From contig NZ_JARANZ010000001.1 of assembly GCF_029889905.1 (NCBI RefSeq), positions 62,001 through 126,000 on the forward strand: 64,000 nt of DNA, read 5' to 3'. Source of the DNA: Chromohalobacter sp. 11-W (lineage in GTDB: Bacteria; Pseudomonadota; Gammaproteobacteria; Pseudomonadales; Halomonadaceae). The notes beneath the pieces were generated by a model. The model saw nothing but the letters and a program-made list of their open reading frames with translations. It ran no database searches and was not told where the DNA came from. This document shows positions 28,198-37,025 of this stretch, in pieces (positions within the stretch are counted from its first letter, which is position 1; the number at the start of each line of letters is the position of its first letter). The position numbers and the translations under genes were made by a program.

Positions 28198-29514
28198 ATG
28201 GACATACCGGCCGCGAAGGGGTTCTCCACGCTTCCCAGCGATTGCGATGCATTGCTGGAGGGCTCTCCCGCCATCCTATATGCGACCGGCCCCGGCTGGT
28301 GGCGCAATGATCTGCACTACGTTAGCTATAATCTCGCGACGCTGATCGGCGCCACGCGGGCGCAACTTCAGTCTACCCCTGCTTTGTGGCTCGAGCATGT
28401 GCGCGATGCCGAGGAAGTCGAGGCGCGTCTGCTCGATAGGCTAGCGGCGGGCGAGTCGCGTATTCGCCTGTATTACTGCATCACGTGCGCCGAAGGGCAT
28501 GTTCGCTACATGCAAGACGACATCGCGGTGCAGCGTGACGCTACGGGCGATGTTATCGAGTTGATCGGTTCCCTGGCCGACATCAGCGAGACGCAGGTGG
28601 CGCTTACCCGTCTTGAGGGGTTGGCCGACAGCGAGCGCCGTTATCGCTTCATCGTCGAAAATGTCAGCGATGCTATCTTGTTGATGGACGCTGATGGGGA
28701 ATGCCGTTTCGCGTCGCCGTCGATTCGCGGCCTGCTCGGGCATCGTCCCGAAACGTTGCACGAACGCGGACTGTTGGAGTTGTTGCCGCCGGACGACGCG
28801 CCGCGCGTGCAACGCCTGATTCACGATGCCTCGCGTCATGGCGAACCGCTGCGCATGGAACTGCGCATGCGGCATCGGCTAGGCCATTATGTGTGGCTGG
28901 AGACCTGCTGTTCGCCCTATTTGAATCCTGCCAGCGAACGCTACGAATGGATCCTCGCGGTGGCCCGCGATATTACCGACCGCAAGCATCGCGAGCATCG
29001 TCTGCATGAGCTTTCGACAACTGATAGTCTCACCGGAGCGCTCAATCGTGGTGCCTACTTGAGTTGCTTGCGTAGCGGCCTGGAGGCCGCCGATCATGTG
29101 GCCCAGCGTGTGTCCCTGGTGATTTTCGATATCGACCATTTCAAGGCGATCAACGACACTTGGGGTCATGCGGCCGGCGATCTGGTGTTGGCTTGCGTGG
29201 GTGAGATATGCCGTACTGCGTTGCGCGATCACGATGTATTCGGACGCATCGGTGGAGAAGAATTCTCGTTGATGCTGGCCGGTCAGTCGCTGAACGACGC
29301 GGCGTTGCTGGCCGAGCGGCTGCGCAAGAAATTCGAAAGCGTACGGGTCGAATTTCATGGCGAATGGCTGAGCTTCTCGGTCAGTTTCGGCGTGGCGGAA
29401 CGCCAATCCCGCGAGGGGGTGGAGTCGCTGCTGCATCGCGCTGACATGGGGCTCTATGCCGCCAAGCACAACGGCCGTAACCGCGTGCATCAGGCGCCGC
29501 CGCAACCCGTATGA
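28198..29514 (+). CDS. Diguanylate cyclase with two PAS domains (PAS-PAS-GGDEF)
   Basis: The 438-residue protein has no membrane segment. An N-terminal PAS-like domain (about 14-130) is followed by a second PAS domain (about 145-265, RRYRFIVENVSDAILLMD… with a PAC ending ARDITDRKHRE) and a GGDEF domain (about 275-430). The active site is GGEEF at residues 352-356. The inhibitory I-site RDHD is at 343-346, five residues before it, so product feedback by c-di-GMP is expected. The substrate and metal segment FDIDHFKAINDTWGH is intact, so it should be an active cyclase. No EAL domain is attached and no partner gene is evident nearby. Confidence 0.93.
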   Translation: MDIPAAKGFSTLPSDCDALLEGSPAILYATGPGWWRNDLHYVSYNLATLIGATRAQLQSTPALWLEHVRDAEEVEARLLDRLAAGESRIRLYYCITCAEGHVRYMQDDIAVQRDATGDVIELIGSLADISETQVALTRLEGLADSERRYRFIVENVSDAILLMDADGECRFASPSIRGLLGHRPETLHERGLLELLPPDDAPRVQRLIHDASRHGEPLRMELRMRHRLGHYVWLETCCSPYLNPASERYEWILAVARDITDRKHREHRLHELSTTDSLTGALNRGAYLSCLRSGLEAADHVAQRVSLVIFDIDHFKAINDTWGHAAGDLVLACVGEICRTALRDHDVFGRIGGEEFSLMLAGQSLNDAALLAERLRKKFESVRVEFHGEWLSFSVSFGVAERQSREGVESLLHRADMGLYAAKHNGRNRVHQAPPQPV

Positions 29515-29596
29515 ACAGGTTATGCAATTACCCGATCCTCGTATGCCACATCGCCGCGCGTTAGCCGGACACGGCGTAAGAACCAAGGAGAAGAAC

Positions 29597-30403
29597 ATGA
29601 TGCGAATTCTGCTGGCCTGTTTGCTGAGCATGCTGAGTCTCGGCGCCTGGGCGGACACCGTGGAAGGTCCGAAGGTCGTCGGCGAGACGTTCGAATACTC
29701 CACTGGCGGAGAAACGTACCAGGGGTATCTGGCACGCAACGTCAATGACGAGGAGCCGCGCCCGGCGGTGTTGTTGGTACACGAATGGTGGGGCCTCAAC
29801 GATTACGCGAAGTCACGCGCCGATCAGCTGGCGGCGCTGGGATTCGTCGCCTTGGCGGTCGATATGTATGGCAAGGGGAAGACAGCGGCGCATCCGCAGG
29901 ATGCCAAGGCGTTCTCCCAGCGTGTGATGAGCGACTGGCCTACGGCGCGTGCGAGCCTCGAGGCGGCCATGACCAAGCTGCGGGAGCAGCCCTACGTGCG
30001 TGGCGATCGCATGGCGGCGTTGGGATATTGCTTCGGCGGCGGTGTGGTGATGAACATGGCGCTGGCGGGCATGCCCATTGAGGCGGCGATCAGTTTCCAT
30101 GGCAGTCCTACTCAAGCGGTCTCCGACCCGCAGCCTTTCGATGGCATCGTGCAGATTCACAATGGCGAGGCCGACGGCCTGGTCGAACCGGATGCGCTGG
30201 AATCGATGGCACAGACGCTAAGCGATCAGGGCGCTGAGGTACGCGTGGTGCAGTACCCGGGCGCCAAGCATGGTTTCAGTAATCCGGCATCCGATGCTCA
30301 GGCAGAAGAGTTCGACCTGCCATTGGGCTATGATGCCGCCGCCGACGCGGCCTCTTGGCAATCGGCCCTGGTGGCGCTGGATCGTGCTCTCAACCAGGAC
30401 TGA
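29597..30403 (+). CDS. Periplasmic dienelactone-hydrolase family protein
   Basis: The 268-residue alpha/beta hydrolase has a signal peptide (MMRILLACLLSMLSLGAWA-D). The DLH-family features are VHEWWGLNDYAKS, the cysteine nucleophile in ALGYCFGGGVVM, an aspartate in GEADGLVEPD and the histidine in GAKHGFSNPA, giving a complete Cys-Asp-His triad. Export to the periplasm is unlike catechol-pathway DLH, and no aromatic-catabolic genes are near, so the true substrate is unknown. The start follows AAGGAG at 29585-29590 with 6-base spacing. Confidence 0.88.
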   Translation: MMRILLACLLSMLSLGAWADTVEGPKVVGETFEYSTGGETYQGYLARNVNDEEPRPAVLLVHEWWGLNDYAKSRADQLAALGFVALAVDMYGKGKTAAHPQDAKAFSQRVMSDWPTARASLEAAMTKLREQPYVRGDRMAALGYCFGGGVVMNMALAGMPIEAAISFHGSPTQAVSDPQPFDGIVQIHNGEADGLVEPDALESMAQTLSDQGAEVRVVQYPGAKHGFSNPASDAQAEEFDLPLGYDAAADAASWQSALVALDRALNQD

Positions 30404-30407
30404 CATG

Positions 30408-30441
30408 CAATCTAGCGGCGCCATGTCGTGCCGCTAGATTG
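30408..30441. terminator. 12-bp perfect hairpin between convergent genes
   Basis: CAATCTAGCGGC and GCCGCTAGATTG pair perfectly around a 10-base loop, 4 bases after the hydrolase stop and 14 before the pncB stop on the other strand. It has no T run, so it is a bidirectional terminator candidate of uncertain strength. Confidence 0.55.
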
Positions 30442-30455
30442 CCACCGGTAGCGAA

Positions 30456-31628
30456 TCAGGCGCGCCGGGAGAGGGCCAGAACGCGTTTGGCGAGTTCGAT
30501 CATGTCGGCGTCGCCGGTGTTTTTGTCGGGAACGTCGGAGAGCTTGATCACCGGGATCCAGTGTTGCCCTTCTGGGCGCGCCTCGGTCATCTTGATGACC
30601 ATGTTCATTGGCGTAACGCCGACATCGTTGGTGAAGTTGGTGCCGATGCCGAAGGCGGTGGTGATGCGTCCACGACAGAAGTTGTCGATACGCTCCACAC
30701 GCTCGGGGGTCAAGGCGTCGGAGAAGATGATGGTCTTGGTGCGTGGGTCGATGCCCATGCGCTCGTAATGCGCGATGGTGGCGGCCGCGAAGTCAAGTGG
30801 GTCGCCGCTATCGTGACGCACGCCATCGAAGAGCTTGGCGAACTTCTTGTCGAAGCTGTCGAAGAAGGTGGCTGAGGTAAAGGTGTCTGTAAGCGCGATG
30901 CCCAGGTCGCCGCGATATACGTCTACCCAATGCTCCAGGGCCAGGCTATTGGCCATCTTGAAGCCGAAGCGCGCGCCGTGAAACATGAACCATTCGTGGG
31001 CATGCGTACCGATCGGTTTGACGCCATGTCGCATGGCTAGGTGAACGTTGCTCGAACCGGAAAAGGTACCGCTCCCGTGATGGCATAGCGAAGCCACGAC
31101 ACGGTCGTGGACGTCATAAGAGTAGCGCCGACGGGTGCCGAACTCGGCGATCTTGAGACCCATGCGCTTGTAGTGCTCGATCTTGTCGCGGGTGCGAGTA
31201 TCGATGAGCGCATCCGAGTCGCGCTGACCGTCGCCCATCTGATACCAGATTTCGCTGATCAGCGCCATCAGCGGTACTTCCCAGAGGATGGTGCGATACC
31301 AGAGCCCCTCGATGCGCAACGTGAAGTGTCCGCCCTGCTGTACGATTTCGACTTCCTCGGGGTTGTAATGAAACCCCGACAGGAAGTCGAGATACGTCGG
31401 GTCGAGATAAGGGCAGGTGCGTTCCAGGTAACGCTTTTCCTCGAGGGTCAGCGACAGATTCGCCATGGCGTCCACTGCCTCGCGTAGTCGCTCGGCAAAG
31501 CCAGGGGGAAAGGTATGGTCACCCCGGTTGATAAAGGCATAGCGAGCTCGCGCATAAGGAAAGCGCTTGATGACCGCGCTTTGCATGGTGAACTTGTAAA
31601 AGTCGTTGTCGAGGAGCGAATCCAGCAT
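30456..31628 (-). CDS. pncB: Nicotinate phosphoribosyltransferase
   Basis: The 390-residue enzyme makes nicotinate mononucleotide from nicotinate, PRPP and ATP in NAD salvage. It starts LLDNDFYKFTMQSAVIKRFP, typical of bacterial PncB. Further features are EFGTRRRYSYDVHDRV, GSGTFSGSSNVHLAMRHGVKPIGTHAHEWFMFHGA (with the phosphorylated histidine region) and RHDSGDPLDFA near the phosphate site. Length is close to the E. coli enzyme (400). It is transcribed alone, with AGGA upstream of the ATG. Confidence 0.95.
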   Translation of the reverse strand: MLDSLLDNDFYKFTMQSAVIKRFPYARARYAFINRGDHTFPPGFAERLREAVDAMANLSLTLEEKRYLERTCPYLDPTYLDFLSGFHYNPEEVEIVQQGGHFTLRIEGLWYRTILWEVPLMALISEIWYQMGDGQRDSDALIDTRTRDKIEHYKRMGLKIAEFGTRRRYSYDVHDRVVASLCHHGSGTFSGSSNVHLAMRHGVKPIGTHAHEWFMFHGARFGFKMANSLALEHWVDVYRGDLGIALTDTFTSATFFDSFDKKFAKLFDGVRHDSGDPLDFAAATIAHYERMGIDPRTKTIIFSDALTPERVERIDNFCRGRITTAFGIGTNFTNDVGVTPMNMVIKMTEARPEGQHWIPVIKLSDVPDKNTGDADMIELAKRVLALSRRA

Positions 31629-31730
31629 CGTGCATCCTATACGGCGAGGTTCCGAAACGGGGACGCCAGCTTAGCGCAGCTATACGATAGGCACCACTGC
31701 CACCGGGCTTTGCGTCGGCTGGTGAAGTGC

Positions 31731-32027
31731 TTACATGAAGGCCATGACACCGAACATGGTGATCATGAAGCCGCCGAACAATAACAAGCCCGCAATCGAT
31801 AGCAGGAGTAGTAGATAACCGAGGATGAGTGCCGCCAGTGCCCAAGCATCGCCTTGTTCATTCGTACGACGGATCTGTCGGCGTGCCAGATGGCCGCAGA
31901 CGACGCCACCCAGCGCGCTAGGCAGCACGAAGATGCCCAGCACACTCAGCGCAAAAGCGACGATGGCCATGGTGTTGAGCTGCGGTGTTGGTGGTGGTGT
32001 GGATGGCGCGGGCGTGACGCGGGGCAT
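31731..32027 (-). CDS. DUF4190 small membrane protein
   Basis: The 98-residue protein has a proline/threonine-rich N-terminal tail (about 1-17) and then a DUF4190 domain with two hydrophobic segments (about 19-45 and 63-95). The linking loop GGVVCGHLARRQIRR, with its G-H-x-A-x-x-x-I pattern, is characteristic of the family. Its function is unknown. It is divergent from the N-acyltransferase-like gene at 32105, with GGAG before the ATG. Confidence 0.82.
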   Translation of the reverse strand: MPRVTPAPSTPPPTPQLNTMAIVAFALSVLGIFVLPSALGGVVCGHLARRQIRRTNEQGDAWALAALILGYLLLLLSIAGLLLFGGFMITMFGVMAFM

Positions 32028-32104
32028 CGCTTGCTCCAGAAATGGGTTGGCCTCACCCTAGCATGAGCCGTGATATTCGGGAATCCGCTTCGGGAGGCGT
32101 GGCG

Positions 32105-33247
32105 ATGGGCGTGAAGATACGGGAGCTGACGCGCGTAGCCGATGTCCCGCTCGAAACATGGAATGCGTTGGTAGGCAGGAGTTACCCCTTCCTGCGGCAC
32201 GAATTTCTGGATGCCCTGGAAAGCACCGGCTGTGTGGACGCCGAGAGTGGCTGGGTGCCGCGCCACCTCTCGCTGTGGCAGGGCGAGCGCCTGGTGGGCG
32301 TGCTGCCGCACTATCTCAAGATGCATTCCTTTGGCGAGTACGTCTTCGACTGGAGCTGGGCCGAGGCCTGGGAGCGTGCCGGTGGGCGGTATTATCCCAA
32401 GCAGTTGAGCGCTATTCCCTTCACCCCCGCCGTCGGCCCGCGCCTGGCCGTGGCGTCGGACATCTCGTCCGCCCAGGCCATACAGGCGGTAGCGGCTTTT
32501 CTCGAGGAGCGGGGCGACGACTTGTCGAGTTGGCATTTGTTGTTCGCCGATGAGCAAGAGATTACGCAGTGGCAAGCGCAGTGGCCGGCCCTGTTGAGAC
32601 GTGAGGCGGTGCGTTTCGAGTGGCGCGATGCCGGTTACGGCGATTTCGAGGGCTTCCTGGCGTCAATGGTGGGGAGACGGCGCAAGGAGATTCGCCGTGA
32701 ACGTCGCAAGGTCGCCGAACAAGGATTAAGTCTGCATCGCCTGAGTGGGGACGACATCGATGCCGCCGCATTGGCCCACTTCTATCGCTGCTACCGCATC
32801 ACCTATCTCGAGCGCGGGCAGATGCCTTATCTCAGCGAAGCATTCTTCAAGCGGCTGCGCGCGACGATGGGCGAGGCGCTCATGCTTGTACAGGTGCGTC
32901 AGGGCGATACGCCGGTCGCTGCGGCGCTCTATCTACGCGGCGGTGATACGTTGTATGGACGCTATTGGGGCAGTGAAGTCGTTGCCGACTGCCTGCACTT
33001 CGAAGCATGTTATTACCAAGGTATCGAATACTGCCTTGAACAGGGCCTGCAACGTTTCGACCCCGGTACTCAGGGTGAGCACAAGTTATTTCGCGGCTTC
33101 TCGCCTGAACTGAGCACTTCGCTGCATTATTTGCCGCATGCAGGGTTTCGGGAGGCGGTCGCGCGGTTCTGCGTCGAGGAGCGCTACGCCATGGGCGACT
33201 ATCGCCTGGCATGCCGCGAACGCTTACCGTTTCGTCACGTACAATGA
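32105..33247 (+). CDS. GNAT-type N-acyltransferase of the FemAB-like (DUF482) family
   Basis: The 380-residue protein belongs to the COG3146/FemAB-like family. It shows PFLRHEFLDALE near the N-terminus, YVFDWSWAEAWERAGGRYYPKQLSAIPFTPAVGPRL in the first half, and GRRRKEIRRERRKV plus FDPGTQGEHKLFRGF in the second, all family landmarks. The fold is two GNAT-like domains; the acyl substrate is unknown, and 'peptidoglycan biosynthesis' labels in databases are unproven. The start at 32105 follows GGGAGGCG; an in-frame ATG at 32063 lacks a ribosome site. Confidence 0.85.
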   Translation: MGVKIRELTRVADVPLETWNALVGRSYPFLRHEFLDALESTGCVDAESGWVPRHLSLWQGERLVGVLPHYLKMHSFGEYVFDWSWAEAWERAGGRYYPKQLSAIPFTPAVGPRLAVASDISSAQAIQAVAAFLEERGDDLSSWHLLFADEQEITQWQAQWPALLRREAVRFEWRDAGYGDFEGFLASMVGRRRKEIRRERRKVAEQGLSLHRLSGDDIDAAALAHFYRCYRITYLERGQMPYLSEAFFKRLRATMGEALMLVQVRQGDTPVAAALYLRGGDTLYGRYWGSEVVADCLHFEACYYQGIEYCLEQGLQRFDPGTQGEHKLFRGFSPELSTSLHYLPHAGFREAVARFCVEERYAMGDYRLACRERLPFRHVQ

Positions 33248-33315
33248 GCAGTAACCATCGCTGGGAAGCGTGCCGTGGCGCGGTCATGGAAGGATCATAT
33301 GAGGAAGGCTAGCGC

Positions 33316-35145
33316 ATGAATTTTTTCTATGAGGCAACGGTACTGCTAGGCGCTGCCATCATCGCCGTGCCGCTGTTTCAACGCCTGGGGTTGGGCTCGA
33401 TACTGGGCTATCTCGCGGTGGGGCTGCTGCTGGGGCCGTCCGTGCTCGGTTTTATCGCCGAGCCTGAAGAGGTGCTGCATTTCTCCGAATTCGGCGTAGT
33501 GATGCTGTTGTTCCTCATCGGCCTCGAGATGGAGCCTTCGCGTTTGTGGGGCATGCGCAAGCAGCTGTTCGGGCTGGGGCTTCTGCAACTGCTGGGGAGT
33601 GGCGTGCTGTTGACGCCCATCGGGCTGGCATTGGGGCTGACATGGGAGCTCGCGGTGCTGCTGGGGCTGATCCTGGCGCTGTCTTCCACGGCGTTCGCTC
33701 TGCAGCTTCTCAATGAGCAGCATCGCCTGGCCACACCCCATGGGCAGACAGCGTTCTCCATCCTGCTCTTCCAGGATCTGGCGGTCATCCCGCTACTCGC
33801 CTTGCTGCCATTATTCGCGGGTGACCTTGGTGGCCATGATAATGCGGTGTGGCTCGATATCGGTAAGGCCGTGGGCATGGTGCTGGCCGCGATCGCCTTC
33901 GGACGTTTGGTCTTTCCGCGCGTATTGGCGCTCATCGCGCGCAGCGGTGTGCACGAGGTGTTCACCGCCGCGGCATTGTTTATGGTGCTTACCATGGCGC
34001 TAGTCATGGAGTGGGCGGGCTTGTCCATGGCGCTGGGGGCCTTTCTCGGTGGCGTCATGCTGGCGGATACGGTGTATCGGCACGAGCTCGAGGCCAACAT
34101 CGAGCCTTTCAAGGGCATCCTGCTGGGGCTGTTTTTCATCGCCGTGGGTATGTCGGTCGACCTGACGCTCGTTTTCGACAACGTAGGGTGGGTGCTGGGC
34201 ATCACCCTGGGGCTACTGACGGCCAAGCTGGTCGTCATCACGCTGGTGGGCATGGCGGCGCGCTTGCCGCGTCAGGAGATCCCGCGCTTGGCGACGGTGA
34301 TCGCCCAGGGCGGTGAATTCGATTTCGTGTTGCTCAGCGCAGCGGTCAGTGCGGGAGTTTTCGATCAACGCATCGCCAGCCTGTGCATCGCAGCAGTGAC
34401 CTTGAGCATGGCGCTCACGCCGTTTCTTTATCGTGGCGGTAATCGGCTCGCCGCTCGGATGGGGGAGAGCCGTCCTTATGACCAGGACTTCGGCGACGAG
34501 ACGCCGCCGGTCCTGATTGCGGGACTGGGGCGCTTCGGGCAGATGGTGGCGCGCGTGCTCAAGTTGCAAGGCATCAGCTTTACCGCGCTTGATCCCAATA
34601 TCACCCAGGTGGAATTCATTCGTCGCTTCGGGTCGCGTATCTATTATGCCGACGCCGCGCGCCTCGATGTCTTGCGCTCGGCGGGTCTCGCGCAAGCCAA
34701 GGTGCTGGTGATCGCCGTCGACGATGAAGAAGCGGCACTGGCCATCGCTAGGATGGTGCACAATCACTACCCGCAAATCAAAATCTTCGCTCGTGCGCGT
34801 AACCGCCATCATGCCTGGCAGTTGATGGAGATCGGCGTCGATGCCGTCGTGCGTGAGACGTTCGCTTCGAGCATGGAAATGAGCGTGGAGGTACTCAAGG
34901 GCCTTGGCTACCCTGGCTCCAATGCGTTGGATGCCGTCCGCACTTTTCGCGATTTCGATAATCAATTGCTGGCGTCGTCCTACGCCCATCGCCATGATTC
35001 GGAAGCCTTGATGAAGTCCGAGCGCGAAGCCATGGCCGAATTTCAGACGCTGTTTCAGCAGGAGTTGAAGCAGCGGCGAGGCAAGGAGACGGGTGACGTG
35101 CCGCCATCGGGTACCGCAAACACGTCCATGCCGGAGGAACGCTGA
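33316..35145 (+). CDS. CPA2-family cation/proton antiporter with TrkA-N domain (Kef-type)
   Basis: The 609-residue membrane protein has about 12-13 transmembrane segments (1-385) and then a cytosolic Rossmann TrkA-N/RCK domain (about 397-520, starting VLIAGLGRFGQMVARVL). Family segments are LLLGPSVLGFI, MLLFLIGLEMEPSRLW, ALSSTAFALQLL, FQDLAVIPL and AQGGEFDFVLLSAA. It resembles KefB/KefC, glutathione-gated K+/H+ antiporters, but the ancillary KefF/KefG quinone reductase is not adjacent, so gating is uncertain. K+ or Na+ exchange would fit an organism of saline habitats. It has its own short upstream region. Confidence 0.9.
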   Translation: MNFFYEATVLLGAAIIAVPLFQRLGLGSILGYLAVGLLLGPSVLGFIAEPEEVLHFSEFGVVMLLFLIGLEMEPSRLWGMRKQLFGLGLLQLLGSGVLLTPIGLALGLTWELAVLLGLILALSSTAFALQLLNEQHRLATPHGQTAFSILLFQDLAVIPLLALLPLFAGDLGGHDNAVWLDIGKAVGMVLAAIAFGRLVFPRVLALIARSGVHEVFTAAALFMVLTMALVMEWAGLSMALGAFLGGVMLADTVYRHELEANIEPFKGILLGLFFIAVGMSVDLTLVFDNVGWVLGITLGLLTAKLVVITLVGMAARLPRQEIPRLATVIAQGGEFDFVLLSAAVSAGVFDQRIASLCIAAVTLSMALTPFLYRGGNRLAARMGESRPYDQDFGDETPPVLIAGLGRFGQMVARVLKLQGISFTALDPNITQVEFIRRFGSRIYYADAARLDVLRSAGLAQAKVLVIAVDDEEAALAIARMVHNHYPQIKIFARARNRHHAWQLMEIGVDAVVRETFASSMEMSVEVLKGLGYPGSNALDAVRTFRDFDNQLLASSYAHRHDSEALMKSEREAMAEFQTLFQQELKQRRGKETGDVPPSGTANTSMPEER

Positions 35146-35218
35146 ACACGTGTCGTGCGCCTCGGAGCGGGGTAGAACGTTCGGGGGCATGGGAGAACGC
35201 CGTTAATTGGAGGTCAAT

Positions 35219-36052
35219 ATGCAAGAGTCGCTGCGTGCCGTGCTGGCATCGCAACATCTTGTCGCCCGGGGTGAGCCTCGGGCTTTGGCGGGCGGTGACA
35301 TTGCCGAGGTTGCCTGGTTGGAAACCGATCAGGGTGCGGTGGTGGTCAAACGTGACACCCCCGAGGCACTGGCCGCCGAAGCCGAAGGTTTGTGCGCCTT
35401 GCAACGTGCAGAGACGAAGTTGAAAGTGCCGACGGTGATCGCCCAGGAAGGAGAATGGCTGGTCATGGAGGCATTGGTATCGGGCGGCAAGCGCGATGAA
35501 GCGAGGCTTGGCGAAGGCCTGCGTGGGTTGCACGCCGTTCACGGCGAGCGTCACGGATGGCCGAGTGATAACCGCTGCGGGCCCACGGCGCAGCGCAATA
35601 CGCCCTGTGATGATGGTCGCGTTTTTCAGCGCGAGCGCCGGCTGATGCCGCTGGGCAGGGCCTGTGTTGAACGCGGATTGCTGCCCGCAACGATGCTGGA
35701 CGCTCTGAGCGATGTCGCCGACCGGCTCGAGACGTGGTTGCCGGACGTGCCGCCAAGCCTCGTGCATGGCGACCTGTGGTCCGGTAATGTGCTCACCACG
35801 CCCGAAGGACCGGCCATCATCGATCCTGCTGTCTACTATCATTATCCCGAGGTCGATCTGGCGATGCTGACGCTGTTCGGTGCGCCGGGCGAGGCGTTCT
35901 TCGAGGCATACTGGGATGGTGCTCGCCCCGATGACTGGGGGCGCCGCGAGACGTTGTTCCAGTTATATCCGCTGCTTAATCACCTGCTGCTGTTCGGTGG
36001 TGCCTACCGGGCGGGCGTCGAGCGGGCTATCGTGCGCTTGCAATCGGCTTAA
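35219..36052 (+). CDS. Fructosamine kinase family protein
   Basis: The 277-residue protein has the fructosamine-3-kinase/APH fold. Motifs are the catalytic loop SLVHGDLWSGNVL (HGDxxxxN), the metal-binding IIDPAVYYHYPEVDLAM and the C-terminal QLYPLLNHLLLFGG. Family members phosphorylate fructose- or ribulose-lysine adducts so that they fall off, repairing glycated proteins. It starts at 35219 behind TTGGAGGT. Its stop codon overlaps that of the convergent alpha/beta hydrolase by four bases. Confidence 0.92.
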   Translation: MQESLRAVLASQHLVARGEPRALAGGDIAEVAWLETDQGAVVVKRDTPEALAAEAEGLCALQRAETKLKVPTVIAQEGEWLVMEALVSGGKRDEARLGEGLRGLHAVHGERHGWPSDNRCGPTAQRNTPCDDGRVFQRERRLMPLGRACVERGLLPATMLDALSDVADRLETWLPDVPPSLVHGDLWSGNVLTTPEGPAIIDPAVYYHYPEVDLAMLTLFGAPGEAFFEAYWDGARPDDWGRRETLFQLYPLLNHLLLFGGAYRAGVERAIVRLQSA

Positions 36053-36963
36053 TGTTGCCGGGGCGTACGCAACAGACGTTGCCACCATGTATTGCCAACT
36101 GTAGGAGGGACACACCGCTCACGTACCCGCCGAGTGTCGAGAAACGCGGCGATCGGGGCGCTTTGTGAAGCCTTGTCGAGCATGGGGGCATGGCCACACC
36201 CGGGCACTTCGAGGATACGGGTGTTGGGTTGGTGGTGACGCATGGCCGATAGCGTTTGGCGCGACAGGATATCGGATTGCATGCCGCGTATGGTCATCAA
36301 GGGACAATGCAGGGATTTCCAGGCGGCCCACAGGTCGCGAGGCGTGTCGTGGACGAATTGCTCGGCGATACGCGGATCGAAATGGTGGCTCCAGCTGCCG
36401 TCGGGTAAGCGTCGGGCACTGCCCAAGAGCAAGCGTTGCCATACGGCTTCGCTATCGATGCCGAAGCTCTGGTAGTGATCGCGGATTTCCGACTCCAGTG
36501 CCCGCAAGGTCGTGAACCGCTGCGTCGAAATGAAGTGATTCGCCAGGCGTTGCAGGCCTTTCGCCTCGACGGTTGGGCCGACATCGTTGAGAACCAGAGC
36601 CGCTACACGATGGCCGTGCGACGCGTCGGCGGCCAAGAGTAGTCCCAGCAGCCCGCCCATCGACGTGCCTAGCCAGGGAACGCTGGTGAGTTCGAAGTGA
36701 TCAAGGACCGCGATGGCAATACGCATGTAATGTGCGTAGAGATAATCGTAGGCGGGAAAGAGCGACCAACTGGAAAGGCCGCGTCCTGGTGTATCCGGGG
36801 CGATCAATCGCCAACGGGGGCCAAGCAGTCGAGCCAGGAACTCGAAGTCGCCGCCATGCCTCGATAGGCCGTGCCAGGCGATCAATGTCCGTGGGGCGTC
36901 GGGGTGCCAGACGCGCACGGCGATCTCGAGTTCACGGTGCTGGAGCAGAACAAGCTCATCCAC
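36049..36963 (-). CDS. Alpha/beta-fold hydrolase
   Basis: The 304-residue protein has the oxyanion segment IAWHGLSRHGGDF, the nucleophile elbow WLGTSMGGLLGL (Ser) and the catalytic histidine in VPGCGHAPML; a late Asp in GMQSDILSRQT completes the triad. No signal peptide is present. The start codon is GTG at 36963, because an ATG just upstream is in another frame. The substrate is unknown and the context (convergent with fructosamine kinase) does not help. Confidence 0.85.
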   Translation of the reverse strand: MDELVLLQHRELEIAVRVWHPDAPRTLIAWHGLSRHGGDFEFLARLLGPRWRLIAPDTPGRGLSSWSLFPAYDYLYAHYMRIAIAVLDHFELTSVPWLGTSMGGLLGLLLAADASHGHRVAALVLNDVGPTVEAKGLQRLANHFISTQRFTTLRALESEIRDHYQSFGIDSEAVWQRLLLGSARRLPDGSWSHHFDPRIAEQFVHDTPRDLWAAWKSLHCPLMTIRGMQSDILSRQTLSAMRHHQPNTRILEVPGCGHAPMLDKASQSAPIAAFLDTRRVRERCVPPTVGNTWWQRLLRTPRQH

Positions 36964-37025
36964 GTCATGGTCCTGAAAATCGATACGTCACCAGTATAGA
37001 CGTGATGCTGCAATGCAGCAGAAGC

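Noticed and set aside
34213-35190. A 325-codon frame antisense to the CPA2 antiporter
   Set aside because: It lies opposite the conserved TrkA-N domain and shows no family features.
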